Counted from the stretch's first letter, positions 1-8,810 are shown. The stretch is DNA of 64,000 nt from Micromonospora matsumotoense (GCF_900091525.1 NZ_FMCU01000001.1:248001-312000); one strand, 5' to 3'. Notes: generated by a model not told the origin, from the letters alone. Translations and numbers: made by a program.

Positions 1-1
1 C

Positions 2-1840
2 GCCATCATCGCCCACGTCGACCACGGCAAAACGACCCTGGTCGACGCCATGTTGCGGCAGGCCGGCGCCTACGGGGCCCGTGGTGAGAACACCGAGCGC
101 GTCATGGACTCGATGGATCTCGAACGGGAAAAGGGCATCACCATCCTGGCCAAGAACACCGGCGTGCGCTACCTGCCGGCGGACGGCTCCGACCCGGTCA
201 CCATCAACATCATCGACACCCCCGGCCACGCCGACTTCGGCGGCGAGGTGGAACGCGGCCTGACCATGGTCGACGGGGTGGTGCTGCTGGTCGACGCCAG
301 CGAGGGCCCGCTGCCGCAGACCCGCTTCGTGCTGCGCAAGGCGCTCAAGGCCCGGATGCCGATCATTCTCGTGATCAACAAGGTGGACCGCCCCGACGCC
401 CGGATCAAGGAGGTCGTGGACGACACCTACGAGCTCTTCCTCGACCTCGACGCCGACGAGGAGCAGATCGACTTCCCGATCGTCTACGCCTGCGCCCGCG
501 ACGGCATCGCCTCGCTGACCCAGCCCGCCGACGGCACGGTGCCGGGCGACAGCACCAGCCTGGAACCGCTGTTCCGGACCCTGCTCGGCACCATCCCGCC
601 GCCCTCCTACGACGAGGGCGCGCCGTTGCAGGCGCACGTCACCAACCTCGACGCCTCGCCGTTCCTGGGCCGGCTGGCGCTGTGCCGGGTGCGGCAGGGC
701 ACCATCGCCAAGGGCCAGACGGTGGCCTGGTGCCGTACCGACGGCAACACCCAGCGGGTCCGCATCTCCGAGATGCTGATGACCGAGGGCATGGAGCGCA
801 AGCCGGCCGACTCGGCCGGGCCGGGCGACATCATCGCCGTCGCCGGCATCCCGGAGATCATGATCGGCGAGACCCTGGCCGACGCGGAGAACCCGATCCC
901 GCTGCCGCTGATCACCGTGGACGAGCCGGCCATCTCGATGACCATCGGCACCAACACCTCGCCGCTGGTCGGCCGGGTCAAGGGCGCCAAGGTCACCGCC
1001 CGGATGGTCAAGGACCGGCTCGACAAGGAACTCGTCGGCAACGTGTCGCTGCGGATCCTGCCCACCGAGCGGCCGGACGCCTGGGAGGTGCAGGGCCGAG
1101 GCGAGCTGGCCCTGGCCATCCTGGTCGAGCAGATGCGCCGCGAGTCCTACGAGCTGACCGTCGGCAAGCCGCAGGTGGTCACCAAGGAGATCGACGGCAA
1201 GACCTGCGAGCCGGTGGAGCGGCTGACCATCGACGCGCCGGAGGAGTACCTGGGCGCGATCACCCAACTCCTGGCCACCCGCAAGGGTCGGATGGAGCAG
1301 CTGGTCAACCACGGCACCGGCTGGATCCGGATGGAGTGGCTGGTGCCGGCGCGCGGACTGATCGGCTTCCGCACCGAGTTCCTCACCGACACCCGGGGCA
1401 CCGGCATCCTGCACCACGTCTTCGAGTCGTACGAGCCGTGGTTCGGTGAGCTGCGTACCCGCAACAACGGGTCGCTGGTGGCCGACCGGACCGGCGTGGT
1501 CACCCCGTTCGCGATGATCAACCTGCAGGAGCGCGGCCAGCTCTTCGTCGAGCCGACCACCGAGGTGTACGAGGGCATGATCGTCGGGGAGAACTCCCGC
1601 TCCGACGACATGGACGTCAACATCACCAAGGAGAAGAAGCTCACCAACATGCGGGCCTCGACCTCCGACGAGACCGAGAAGCTGATCCCGCCGCGCAAGC
1701 TCTCCCTGGAGCAGGCGCTGGAGTTCTGCCGCGAGGACGAGTGCGTCGAGGTGACCCCGGTCGCCGTCCGGATTCGCAAGGTGGTGCTGGACCAGACCCA
1801 GCGGGGCCGGATGGCCGCCCGCCGCAAGCACGCCGGCTGA
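2..1840 (+). CDS. typA: TypA/BipA ribosome-associated GTPase, 5' truncated by the window edge
   Basis: The frame is open from base 2 and begins [17 protein letters not shown], so only about the first ten codons lie outside the window; an apparent ATG at 50 is internal. The G1 motif (AHVDHGKTT), G2 region ([19 protein letters not shown]), G3 (DTPGHADF) and G4 (NKVD) are all visible. They are followed by an EF-Tu domain-2-like region, EF-G-like domains III and V, and the TypA-specific C-terminal domain. The 612 visible residues match the family's usual length of just over 600. TypA is a translational GTPase that binds the ribosome and supports growth under stress and cold. It appears monocistronic, with a strong hairpin 18 bp after the stop. 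Confidence 0.97.
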   Translation, partial: AIIAHVDHGKTTLVDAMLRQAGAYGARGENTERVMDSMDLEREKGITILAKNTGVRYLPADGSDPVTINIIDTPGHADFGGEVERGLTMVDGVVLLVDASEGPLPQTRFVLRKALKARMPIILVINKVDRPDARIKEVVDDTYELFLDLDADEEQIDFPIVYACARDGIASLTQPADGTVPGDSTSLEPLFRTLLGTIPPPSYDEGAPLQAHVTNLDASPFLGRLALCRVRQGTIAKGQTVAWCRTDGNTQRVRISEMLMTEGMERKPADSAGPGDIIAVAGIPEIMIGETLADAENPIPLPLITVDEPAISMTIGTNTSPLVGRVKGAKVTARMVKDRLDKELVGNVSLRILPTERPDAWEVQGRGELALAILVEQMRRESYELTVGKPQVVTKEIDGKTCEPVERLTIDAPEEYLGAITQLLATRKGRMEQLVNHGTGWIRMEWLVPARGLIGFRTEFLTDTRGTGILHHVFESYEPWFGELRTRNNGSLVADRTGVVTPFAMINLQERGQLFVEPTTEVYEGMIVGENSRSDDMDVNITKEKKLTNMRASTSDETEKLIPPRKLSLEQALEFCREDECVEVTPVAVRIRKVVLDQTQRGRMAARRKHAG

Positions 1841-1857
1841 CCCACCCCGCACCACCC

Positions 1858-1892
1858 GGAGCCCCGGTCCGCCGCACGCGGACCGGGGCTCC
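1858..1892 (+). terminator. typA transcription terminator
   Basis: A perfect 15-bp stem (arms 1858-1872 and 1878-1892, loop of five bases) lies directly after the typA stop. No T-tract follows, which is common for terminators in high-GC actinobacteria. Confidence 0.8.
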
Positions 1893-1991
1893 CGCCCGTC
1901 CCACCCCGGCCGCAGCCCACGAGCAGGACAGGGTGGGGGCCGACGCGGTCCCGGCCTCCAGGTGGGCCGGCGGTCCGCTAGCGTCACCGGC

Positions 1992-2849
1992 ATGACCTGG
2001 GATGACCTCGACGCCCGGCTGGACCGGGTGCCCGGCACCGTCTCGGCGTACGTGGGCCGGCTCGACGCCCCGGCCAGTTGGACGCGTACCCCCGACGCCA
2101 CCCACTACGCGGCCAGCACCATGAAGGTCGCGGTGCTGGTGGCGCTGTACCGCGCCGCCGAGGCCGGCACCCTCGCCCTGGACGCGCCGGTGCCGGTGGT
2201 CAACGAGTTCGACTCGGCCCGGCCGGACGCGCCCCGGTTCTCCTGCGCCCGGCACTACGACAACGACGACGCGGTCTGGGAGCGGCTCGGCGGGCAGGCC
2301 ACCCCGCGTTGGCTGGCCGACCGGATGATCACCCGGTCCAGCAACTTCGCCACCAACCTGCTCATCGACCGGGTCGGGCTGCCCGCCGTGGCCGAAGCGT
2401 GGCGGCTCGCCGGGGCCCGGCACAGCGTCACCGGTCGGGGCATCGAGGACGCCGCCGCCCGGGAGGCGGGCATCACCAACCTGGTCACCCCCGCCGACCT
2501 GGCGGCGCTGCTCGGCGGGCTGGCCGCCGGTGTCGAGCACCCCGGCCCCCTGGCCTCCCCGGCGGCCTGCGCCGCCATGCTGGACGTGCTGCTGGCCCAG
2601 CGGCACCGGGAGGATCTCGCCGCCGGGCTGCCCGACGGCACCCGGATCGCCCACAAGAACGGCTGGGTACGCGGGGTGCGGCACGGTGCCGGGGTGGTCC
2701 TGCCCGACGACGCCCCGGCGTACGTGATCGCCGTCTGCACCACCACCGACCTGGCCGCCGCGCCCGACGACGACCTCGACGACGCCTGCCGACTGGTCGC
2801 GGAGATCTCGGCGACGGCCTGGGCGGCCCGGCACGACCTGGCCGGCTGA
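1992..2849 (+). CDS. class A beta-lactamase-like serine hydrolase
   Basis: A 285-aa protein with the three signature motifs of the serine beta-lactamase/PBP fold. STMK near residue 40 is the SxxK nucleophile motif, SSN near residue 119 takes the SDN position, and HKNG near residue 220 replaces KTG. There is no signal peptide, so it is probably cytoplasmic and may act as an esterase or peptidase rather than a secreted resistance enzyme. I chose ATG 1992; an in-frame GTG at 1962 would add ten residues with no better ribosome site. It sits 73 bp from the convergent phosphatase gene and near peptidoglycan-peptide genes (epimerase, NlpC/P60), which hints at wall-fragment processing; that link is inference. 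Confidence 0.8.
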   Translation: MTWDDLDARLDRVPGTVSAYVGRLDAPASWTRTPDATHYAASTMKVAVLVALYRAAEAGTLALDAPVPVVNEFDSARPDAPRFSCARHYDNDDAVWERLGGQATPRWLADRMITRSSNFATNLLIDRVGLPAVAEAWRLAGARHSVTGRGIEDAAAREAGITNLVTPADLAALLGGLAAGVEHPGPLASPAACAAMLDVLLAQRHREDLAAGLPDGTRIAHKNGWVRGVRHGAGVVLPDDAPAYVIAVCTTTDLAAAPDDDLDDACRLVAEISATAWAARHDLAG

Positions 2850-2922
2850 CCGGCCACCGACCGACCCCGACCCCGGCCCCACCTGCCGGCGACCGACCCC
2901 GGTCCACCGACGGGCCGCACCG

Positions 2923-3720
2923 TCAGTCCAACAGGTGCGTCCGCAGGGCGGCACGGACCTCGGGGGTCACCCCCAAGCCGTCGACCAGGTACGCGTCGAA
3001 CGACCCGTGCACCCGGCGCACCTCGTCGTACGCCGCGTCCAGATACTCGGGGCGGACCCCCAGCACCGCCTGCGCCGTCTCCGGGTCCAGCTCCGGCCGT
3101 CGGCGCAGCATCGCCGCCGACGCCGCCGCCCGCAGCTCCACCGTCAGGTCGTTGTGCCGCAGGTAGTCGGCCCGCACCGTCTCCTCGTCGACGCCGAGGG
3201 CGGTGAGCAGCACCACCGCCAGCCACCCGGTGCGGTCCTTGCCGGCCGAGCAGTGGAACAGCAACGGCAGGTGGGCCGGGTCGGCCGCCAACCGGACCGC
3301 GCGGGCGAAGCCCTCCCGGGCCGCCGCGCCGCGGACGAACCAGCGGTAGACCTCCGCCATCGCCGCCGCCGCGCCCCGCCGGGCCTGCTCCTCGTAGCCG
3401 GTGAGGTCGTGGCCGTGCAGCACCGCCGAGAGGTAGCTGAACCCGGGGTGCGCCGGGTCGAGCACCGGCAGCCGGACCAGGAACGGGTCACCGACCAGCC
3501 GGTTCGGCGGGGCGAGCACGGTCTCGGAATCGTCGCGCAGGTCCACGACGCAGGCCGGGGCGAGCCGGCCCAGCACCGTCAGGTCCGCCTCGGTCAACCG
3601 ACCCAGCGCCGCGGTCCGGATCAGCCGGCCGACGCGTACCCGCCGCCCCTCCGTGGTGGGTAGTCCGCCCAGGTCACGGGCGTTCGGTGCGCCCACCAGC
3701 TCCCAGTCCCGCACGCTCAT
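2923..3720 (-). CDS. tyrosine-protein phosphatase (dual-specificity/PTP family)
   Basis: A 265-aa protein carrying the CX5R signature as HCSAGKDRTG about residue 160, with the upstream general-acid region and the N-terminal NARDLGGLPT motif typical of bacterial MptpB/IphP-type tyrosine phosphatases. It probably removes phosphate from phosphotyrosine or phosphoinositide substrates in the cytoplasm; no substrate can be named. The ATG at 3720 has a purine-rich ribosome site (GGAGAGGGAG) seven bases upstream; an open frame continues further but without support. It is divergent from the epimerase gene across only 43 bp, so the two promoters overlap. Confidence 0.85.
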   Translation of the reverse strand: MSVRDWELVGAPNARDLGGLPTTEGRRVRVGRLIRTAALGRLTEADLTVLGRLAPACVVDLRDDSETVLAPPNRLVGDPFLVRLPVLDPAHPGFSYLSAVLHGHDLTGYEEQARRGAAAAMAEVYRWFVRGAAAREGFARAVRLAADPAHLPLLFHCSAGKDRTGWLAVVLLTALGVDEETVRADYLRHNDLTVELRAAASAAMLRRRPELDPETAQAVLGVRPEYLDAAYDEVRRVHGSFDAYLVDGLGVTPEVRAALRTHLLD

Positions 3721-3763
3721 CGATCTCCCTCTCCGGCGACATGGTGCGTATAGGGTGCCGCAC

Positions 3764-4861
3764 ATGACGATCGCCGCGGTACGCACCCACCGGCTGTCCG
3801 CGCCCCTGCACACCCCGTTCGTCACCGCGCTGCGCCGGACCACCACGGTGGAGACCCTGGTGGTGGAGGTGACCGACGACGACGGGCGGTCCGGTTACGG
3901 GGAGGCGCCACAGGTGTGGCAGGTCACCGGGGCGTCGGTGGCCGGCGCGGAGGCGTGCGTACGCACCGTGCTCGGCCCGGCGGTGGTGGGGCGGGACGCC
4001 GATGACGTGCTGGCCCGCTGCGCCGAGATGGCGGCGACGGTGGCCGGCAACGAGGCGGCCCGGTCCGCGCTGGACGTGGCCCTGCACGACCTGGCGGCGC
4101 GGCGGCTCGGCGTACCACTGGTGCGGTTGCTCGGCGGCACGGCGCTGCGGGTACCGACGGACGTCACGCTGGCCGCCGGGGACGGCGCGGAGCTGGCGAC
4201 GGCCGCCCGGCAGCGGCAGGGCGAGGGCTTCGACGTGCTGAAGCTGAAGGTCGGCACGGACGCGGCGGGCGATCTGGACCGGGTCCGCGCGGTCCGGGCG
4301 GCCGTCGGCCCGCAGGTGCGGATCCGGCTGGACGCCAACCAGGGATGGACGCCGCGCGAGGCGGTCCGGGTGATCCGGGGCGTCGAGGACGCCGGGCTCG
4401 ACGTGGAGCTGATCGAGCAGCCGGTCGCCCGGTGGGACCTGGACGGCATGGCCTGGGTCGGCGACCGGGTGAACGTGCCGATCCTGGCCGACGAGGCGGT
4501 GTTCGGGGTACGGGACCTGGTCGAGGTGATCCGGCGGCGGGCCGCCGACCTGGTCAACGTCAAGCTCGCCAAGTGCGGCGGGCTGGGGCCGGCACGGACC
4601 CTGCTGGAGTTGGCCCGTGCACACGGCATGGGCACCCTCGTGGGGTCCATGATGGAGAGTGAGGTCGGCGTCGGCGCGGCGGCCAGCCTGGCCGCCGCAT
4701 ACCGGACCAGCGCGGTGTCCGACCTGGACGCCGCCTGGTGGCTGACCCGGTCACCGGTGCGCGGGGGGCTGCGGTACGAGGGTGCCACGGTGGTGCTGCC
4801 CGACGCCCCGGGCCTCGGCATCACCTCGGTGACCGAAACAAAAGTTCAACGTCAAGGTTGA
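3764..4861 (+). CDS. dipeptide epimerase (L-Ala-D/L-Glu epimerase type), enolase superfamily
   Basis: A 365-aa muconate-cycloisomerase-like protein. The catalytic base pair is visible as LKLKVG (KxK, about residues 162-164) and a second lysine in NVKLAKCGG. The metal ligands appear in order in RLDANQGW (Asp), LIEQPV (Glu) and ILADEAVF (Asp). This pattern fits the dipeptide-epimerase subgroup, which recycles the L-Ala-D-Glu unit of murein peptides; substrate specificity within the superfamily cannot be fixed by eye. A TATAGG -10-like box lies at 3749-3754, only about 10 bp before ATG 3764, so the transcript may be leaderless. It is followed by the NlpC/P60 peptidase gene, echoing the Bacillus ykfB-ykfC pairing. 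Confidence 0.85.
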   Translation: MTIAAVRTHRLSAPLHTPFVTALRRTTTVETLVVEVTDDDGRSGYGEAPQVWQVTGASVAGAEACVRTVLGPAVVGRDADDVLARCAEMAATVAGNEAARSALDVALHDLAARRLGVPLVRLLGGTALRVPTDVTLAAGDGAELATAARQRQGEGFDVLKLKVGTDAAGDLDRVRAVRAAVGPQVRIRLDANQGWTPREAVRVIRGVEDAGLDVELIEQPVARWDLDGMAWVGDRVNVPILADEAVFGVRDLVEVIRRRAADLVNVKLAKCGGLGPARTLLELARAHGMGTLVGSMMESEVGVGAAASLAAAYRTSAVSDLDAAWWLTRSPVRGGLRYEGATVVLPDAPGLGITSVTETKVQRQG

Positions 4862-4886
4862 TGATCGCAGTTTTCTTTCCTATCGT
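4858..4886 (+). promoter_or_regulatory. sigma-70-type promoter for the NlpC/P60 gene
   Basis: TTGATG (4858-4863), a 17-bp spacer and TATCGT (4881-4886) form a good housekeeping promoter. The spacer is unusually T-rich for this DNA. Transcription would begin near 4892, which rules out the ATG at 4890 as start and supports GTG 4923. Confidence 0.6.
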
Positions 4887-4922
4887 CCGATGAGGGCACC
4901 GACACGTGAGCCGGAGGTCGAC

Positions 4923-5831
4923 GTGGAGTTGGAGCCGGGTCGCGAGGCCCTCGTACGAGTGGCCGTCGCCACCCTGTGGACCGACCCCGGCGCGACCCGG
5001 CCGGTCGACCGGCCGGCCCTGGCGGTGCCGTCCGACACCGACGGCTGGATCACCGGGATGGACGCCACCCAACGGGTCGGCGACTGCGTGCTCAGCCAAC
5101 TACTGCTCGGCGAACGGGTCCTGGTGACCGCACTGCACCCCGACGGCTGGGCCGAGGTGGTCGCGGTGGAACAGGCCGCCCCCCGACGCGACCCGCGCGG
5201 CTATCCCGGTTGGCTGCCCGCCGCGCAACTCGCCCCGGCCACCCCGCACGGGGACCCGCCCGGCCCACTGGTCGTCGACGCCGTCAGCACCGGCCTGCGC
5301 GCCGCCCCGGACGGTCCGGTGACCCTGCCCGGGGTGGTCCTCGGCACCCGGCTCCGGCCCGTGGGCCCCGCCGTCGACGGGTGGCGACCGGTCCGGGCAC
5401 CCGAGCGGCCCCACCCGCTCTGGGTGCCCGAGGCCGACGTCACCGACCTGCCCGCCGCCGCACCGACGGCCGACGACGTGCTCGCCGTGGCCGCCCGGCT
5501 ACGGGACGTCGCGTACGTCTGGGGTGGGCTCTCCGGGCACGGGATCGACTGTTCCGGCCTGGTGCACCTGGTCTGGCGGCGGTTCGGCGTGACGCTGCCC
5601 CGCGACGCCGACGACCAGGCGGCGGCCACCACTCCGGTGCCGACCGGCGAGGAACGCCCCGGCGACCTCTACTTCTTTGCCCGACCCGGACGGGGAGTCC
5701 ACCACGTCGGCCTGGTGACCGCCGGCAGCGGGCCACGGATGCTGCACGCCTGCTACCGGCAGCGGCGGGTGCTGGCGGAGCCGCTGGCGCCCGACCGGGT
5801 CGCCACCCTGGTCGGCGCGCACCGGGTCTGA
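4923..5831 (+). CDS. NlpC/P60 family cell-wall peptidase with SH3-like N-terminal region
   Basis: A 302-aa protein. The C-terminal 130 residues form an NlpC/P60 domain with the catalytic Cys in IDCSGLVHLVW, His in VHHVGLV and a third polar residue near LHACY. The first 170 residues look like two bacterial SH3 modules, as in YkfC-type gamma-D-Glu-diamino-acid endopeptidases. No signal peptide is evident, which suits a cytosolic recycling enzyme cutting imported murein peptides. The start is set to GTG 4923 because GGAGG sits five bases upstream and a promoter ends at 4886; the ATG at 4890 would lie at the transcription start. It follows the epimerase gene but has its own promoter. Confidence 0.85.
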   Translation: MELEPGREALVRVAVATLWTDPGATRPVDRPALAVPSDTDGWITGMDATQRVGDCVLSQLLLGERVLVTALHPDGWAEVVAVEQAAPRRDPRGYPGWLPAAQLAPATPHGDPPGPLVVDAVSTGLRAAPDGPVTLPGVVLGTRLRPVGPAVDGWRPVRAPERPHPLWVPEADVTDLPAAAPTADDVLAVAARLRDVAYVWGGLSGHGIDCSGLVHLVWRRFGVTLPRDADDQAAATTPVPTGEERPGDLYFFARPGRGVHHVGLVTAGSGPRMLHACYRQRRVLAEPLAPDRVATLVGAHRV

Positions 5832-5838
5832 CCGGGGA

Positions 5839-5869
5839 ATGGGCGTCACCGAAATGCGGTGACGCCCAT
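5839..5869. terminator. bidirectional terminator between NlpC/P60 and terC
   Basis: A perfect 12-bp stem (5839-5850 with 5858-5869) with a seven-base loop lies between two convergent genes, ending eight bases after the NlpC/P60 stop on one side and 15 bp from the terC stop on the other. Confidence 0.85.
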
Positions 5870-5883
5870 CGTGGCCACTACGG

Positions 5884-6882
5884 TCAGCGGCGGGCCTCGA
5901 CCAGCTCGCGGCGGCGGTCCCGGGACGACTTGACCAGGCTGGCCACCGTCGCCACGGCGAGGCAGCCGAGGATGACGGTCAACGACAGCCAGATCGGGAT
6001 GTGCGGCGCCCAGCCGATCGGCTCACCGTCGTTGAGGAACGGCAGGTTGTTGTCGGCCAACGCCTCCAGCACCAGCTTGACGCCGATGAAGCCGAGCACC
6101 ACCGCCAGGCCGTAACTCAGGTAGATCAGCCGGTCGAGCAGCCCACCGACCAGGAAGTAGAGCTGCCGCAGGCCCATCAACGCGAAGACGTTCGCGGTGA
6201 AGACCAGATAGGGCTCCTGGGTGATCCCGAAGATCGCCGGAATCGAGTCCAGCGCGAAGATCAGGTCGGTGGTGCCGATCGCGATCATCACCACCAGCAT
6301 CGGGGTGAACAGCCGCCGGCCGGCCTGGTGGGTGGTGAGCTTCGCGCCGTCGTAGTCCCGCGAGATCGGCAGTGCCTTGCGGCTCCACCGGATCAGCAGG
6401 TTCTCCTTGAACTCGTCCTCCTCCGGCTCACCCTGGCGGGCCAGGTTGATCGCCGTGTAGATCAGGAACGCGCCGAAGATGTAGAACACCCAGGAGAACT
6501 GGGCGAGCAGCGCCGCTCCGGCGGCGATGAAGCCGCCCCGCATGACCAGGGCCAGCACGATGCCGACGAGCAGCACCTTCTGCTGATATTTCCGGGGCAC
6601 CCCGAACCGGGCCATGATGATCACGAAGACGAAGAGGTTGTCCACCGAGAGGCTGTACTCGGTGAGCCAACCGGTGTAAAACTGGCCGGCCACATTGCCG
6701 CCCGCGGTGACCCACAGCCCGACCCCGAAGAGCAGCGCCAGGCCGACGTAGAAGCTGACCCAGAGGCTCGACTCGCGGACACTCGGCTCGTGCGGCCGGC
6801 GACCGATGATGAAGAGGTCGACGAGGAGCACAGCCGTCAGTGCGACGAGGGTTCCCGCCCACACCATTCCGGACACGTTCAA
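5884..6882 (-). CDS. TerC/Alx family integral membrane protein
   Basis: A 332-aa multipass membrane protein starting near MVWAGTLVALTAVLLVDLF. The TerC hallmarks are the polar residues in the first helix, SLSVDNLFVFVII, and the second acidic motif LIFALDSIPAIFGIT. TerC/Alx proteins are implicated in Mn2+ export and tellurite or metal stress. The start is taken as TTG 6882 because GGAGGA lies five bases upstream; ATG 6867 is the fallback. A long leader (6883 to about 7090) carries a yybP-ykoY-like manganese riboswitch, so expression is probably induced by excess Mn2+. The gene is monocistronic and ends at a shared convergent terminator. Confidence 0.92.
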   Translation of the reverse strand: MNVSGMVWAGTLVALTAVLLVDLFIIGRRPHEPSVRESSLWVSFYVGLALLFGVGLWVTAGGNVAGQFYTGWLTEYSLSVDNLFVFVIIMARFGVPRKYQQKVLLVGIVLALVMRGGFIAAGAALLAQFSWVFYIFGAFLIYTAINLARQGEPEEDEFKENLLIRWSRKALPISRDYDGAKLTTHQAGRRLFTPMLVVMIAIGTTDLIFALDSIPAIFGITQEPYLVFTANVFALMGLRQLYFLVGGLLDRLIYLSYGLAVVLGFIGVKLVLEALADNNLPFLNDGEPIGWAPHIPIWLSLTVILGCLAVATVASLVKSSRDRRRELVEARR

Positions 6883-6967
6883 TCCATTCCTCCGACAGAC
6901 ACGCGGCGTCGGGGCACACCGTACGCCGCGTGACGGCGGGGTGGGCGACGACGCACACACTGGTGAC

Positions 6968-7090
6968 TGACGGAGGTCTCTTCCGCCGGTGACCCGCGAA
7001 CGGGGCACCGACCGGCGGAGCCGGGTCGGTTGTCGGGTGACGCTCGACCGTGCTGACGACTCCGTCGCGGGGGAATACTCCCCTCCTCGG
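6968..7090 (-). ncRNA. yybP-ykoY-type Mn2+ riboswitch in the terC leader
   Basis: Reading the minus strand from 7090, GAGGGGAGUAUUCCCC is followed by GACGGAGUCGUCAGCACGGUC and, after a GC-rich variable stem-loop, by GGAAGAGACCUCCGUCA. The closing helix pairs GACGGAG (7066-7060) with CUCCGUC (6975-6969). This order and these conserved blocks match the manganese riboswitch class known upstream of terC/alx/mntP genes, and the downstream gene is terC. The ends are approximate; about 85 bases remain between the aptamer and the start for an expression platform. Confidence 0.8.
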
Positions 7091-7374
7091 CCGCCATTGT
7101 TCACCATCAAGGGCCGCGGGCGCACCTCCTGCGGCATGCATTGCCGGCAGCATCACGTTCCGACTCCGTTCGCCGCGTCCCGTCACCGTCGCGGCGGGGC
7201 GCACTTCGGCTCTCTCCCGGAGTTGATACCGCAGGTGAAGGCCGATCGTGTCGGGCGGCCGGCGCGGTAGCCCGACGCACACCCGCTAAGGCATCCTAGG
7301 AGGCTAGGTGTAGTCGGGCGCGAAGGTCGGCCCCACCCCGGTGGCGGAGCAGCGCCGCGTGGCAGGCTGTCCGC

Positions 7375-7668
7375 ATGGTGCTTGAGGTCGCGCTCATCGA
7401 CGTACTGCCCGGACACGAGGACGGGTTCGCCGCCGCCTACGCGGAGGCGCACGCCATCATCATCGCCGCCGAGGGATGCCGATCGGTCCGGATGACCCGG
7501 GGCATCGAATCCCCCTCCCGATTCGTGCTCCTGGTGGAGTGGGACTCGGTGCAGGCGCACGAGGAGAACTTCCGGGCCACCGAGGCGTTCGGCAGGTGGC
7601 GGGCGCTGATCGGCCCACACTTCGCCGGCCCGCCCCGGGTCGAGCACTTCGTCGACGTCCCGGCCTGA
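7375..7668 (+). CDS. antibiotic biosynthesis monooxygenase (ABM) domain protein
   Basis: A 97-aa single-domain protein with the dimeric alpha-beta barrel pattern of the ABM family: an N-terminal strand with GHEDGFAAAYAEA, a central strand GCRSVRMTRG, and FVLLVEWDSVQAHEENFRAT followed by FRW-type residues near the C-terminus. Members include quinol monooxygenases and small stress enzymes; no specific substrate can be inferred. ATG 7375 is the only sensible start. It stands alone between the terC leader and a repeat-containing spacer. Confidence 0.8.
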   Translation: MVLEVALIDVLPGHEDGFAAAYAEAHAIIIAAEGCRSVRMTRGIESPSRFVLLVEWDSVQAHEENFRATEAFGRWRALIGPHFAGPPRVEHFVDVPA

Positions 7669-8048
7669 GTCGGGCGGTCGCGATCGGGCCGGCTCCACGG
7701 CGGCAAGAATCTACCCTGGTCGATCCGGATCGATCCGAATCTGTCGTACCTCCGGGTTATCGTGCGGCGCACGCGCGGCACACCGGCCCCGACGCGTTCG
7801 GGGGCGCCGGGTCCGGTGGTCGCGCGGCAAACCACCGTGCGCGGCAAACCCACCGTGACCGCAGGGCCACCGTGACCGCAGGGCCACCGTGACCGCAGGG
7901 CCACCGTGACCGCAGGGCCACCGTGACCGCAGGGCCGGCGGGCGAGCCCGGGGGGCGCGCGACGCCGGTGGCCGTTCCACGCGGCTGCTCCGGGCGGCGT
8001 GGGGTAATCCGTGGCGTCCGGCGTGCCGGGTCCGGTTGACTGGCCCGC
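7669..8048. other. gene-free spacer with palindrome and minisatellite
   Basis: No convincing coding frame. It holds a perfect 14-bp palindrome, TCGATCCGGATCGA (7720-7733), which could be an operator, and the 17-bp tandem repeat listed separately. Confidence 0.6.
7850..7934. repeat. 17-bp tandem repeat, five perfect copies
   Basis: The unit CCACCGTGACCGCAGGG is repeated five times without a mismatch (starts 7850, 7867, 7884, 7901, 7918). Because 17 is not a multiple of three it cannot encode a protein repeat. There is no spacer variation, so it is not a CRISPR array. Confidence 0.95.
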
Positions 8049-8810
8049 ATGACCGCACGGGTGTTCCTGGTGACCGGGGTGAGCCGACGGGTCGGCATCG
8101 GCGCGGCGGTCGCCCGCATCCTCGCCGCCGACGGGCATCGGCTGCTCCTCACCGGCCTGCCCGGCTACGACGACGCCCAGCCCTACGGCGGCGACCCGGA
8201 CGGCGTGCCGGCGCTGCTGGCCGAGCTGGGCGAGGCCGCCGGCCACGTCACCGCCGACCTGCTCGACCCGGCCACCCCGGCGGCCCTGGTCGCCGAGGCG
8301 GTACGCCGGCACGGCCGGCTCGACGCCGTGGTGGCGGCCCACGCCTACTCCACCCGCACCCGCCTGGGCGAGCTGGACGCCATCGAAATCGACCGGCATC
8401 TGCTGGTGAACGTCCGGGCCACCCTGCTGCTGGCCGACGCCTTCGCCACCTCCTTCACCGCCGGGGCGGGCGGCCGGCTGGTGTTCTTCTCCAGCGGCCA
8501 ACGCCTCGGCCCGATGCCCGACGAGCTGGCCTACGCGGCCGGCAAGGCCGCCCTGGAGAACCTCACCGCGCAGCTCGCGCCACTGCTGATGGCCCGGGGG
8601 GTCACCGTCAACTGCCTCAACCCCGGACCGACCGACACCGGCTACGCCCCACCGGACGCGCACGCCGCCGTGGCGGCGCGCTTTCCGGCCGGCCGCTGGG
8701 GCACCCCGCAGGAGGCGGCCCGCCTGGTGCGTTTCCTCTGTTCACGGGAGGCGGACTGGATCACCGGTCAGGTCATCGACTCCGAGGGTGGCTTCCACCG
8801 CTACGGGTGA
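8049..8810 (+). CDS. SDR family oxidoreductase
   Basis: A 253-aa short-chain dehydrogenase/reductase. The N-terminal TGVSRRVGIGAAVA is a TGxxxGxG-type cofactor motif with an inserted residue, as in FabI-like or 3-oxoacyl-ACP reductase-like SDRs. The catalytic YAAGK is near residue 164, preceded by FFSSGQ (Ser), and followed by NCLNPGPTDTGY. The C-terminal ITGQVIDSEGGF is typical of classical SDRs. The substrate is unknown. Its last 69 bp overlap, on the other strand, the predicted end of the XRE-type regulator. Confidence 0.88.
   Translation: MTARVFLVTGVSRRVGIGAAVARILAADGHRLLLTGLPGYDDAQPYGGDPDGVPALLAELGEAAGHVTADLLDPATPAALVAEAVRRHGRLDAVVAAHAYSTRTRLGELDAIEIDRHLLVNVRATLLLADAFATSFTAGAGGRLVFFSSGQRLGPMPDELAYAAGKAALENLTAQLAPLLMARGVTVNCLNPGPTDTGYAPPDAHAAVAARFPAGRWGTPQEAARLVRFLCSREADWITGQVIDSEGGFHRYG

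Noticed and set aside
7850..7934. Tandem repeat considered as CRISPR
   Set aside because: 17-bp units without spacers; too short for CRISPR repeats.
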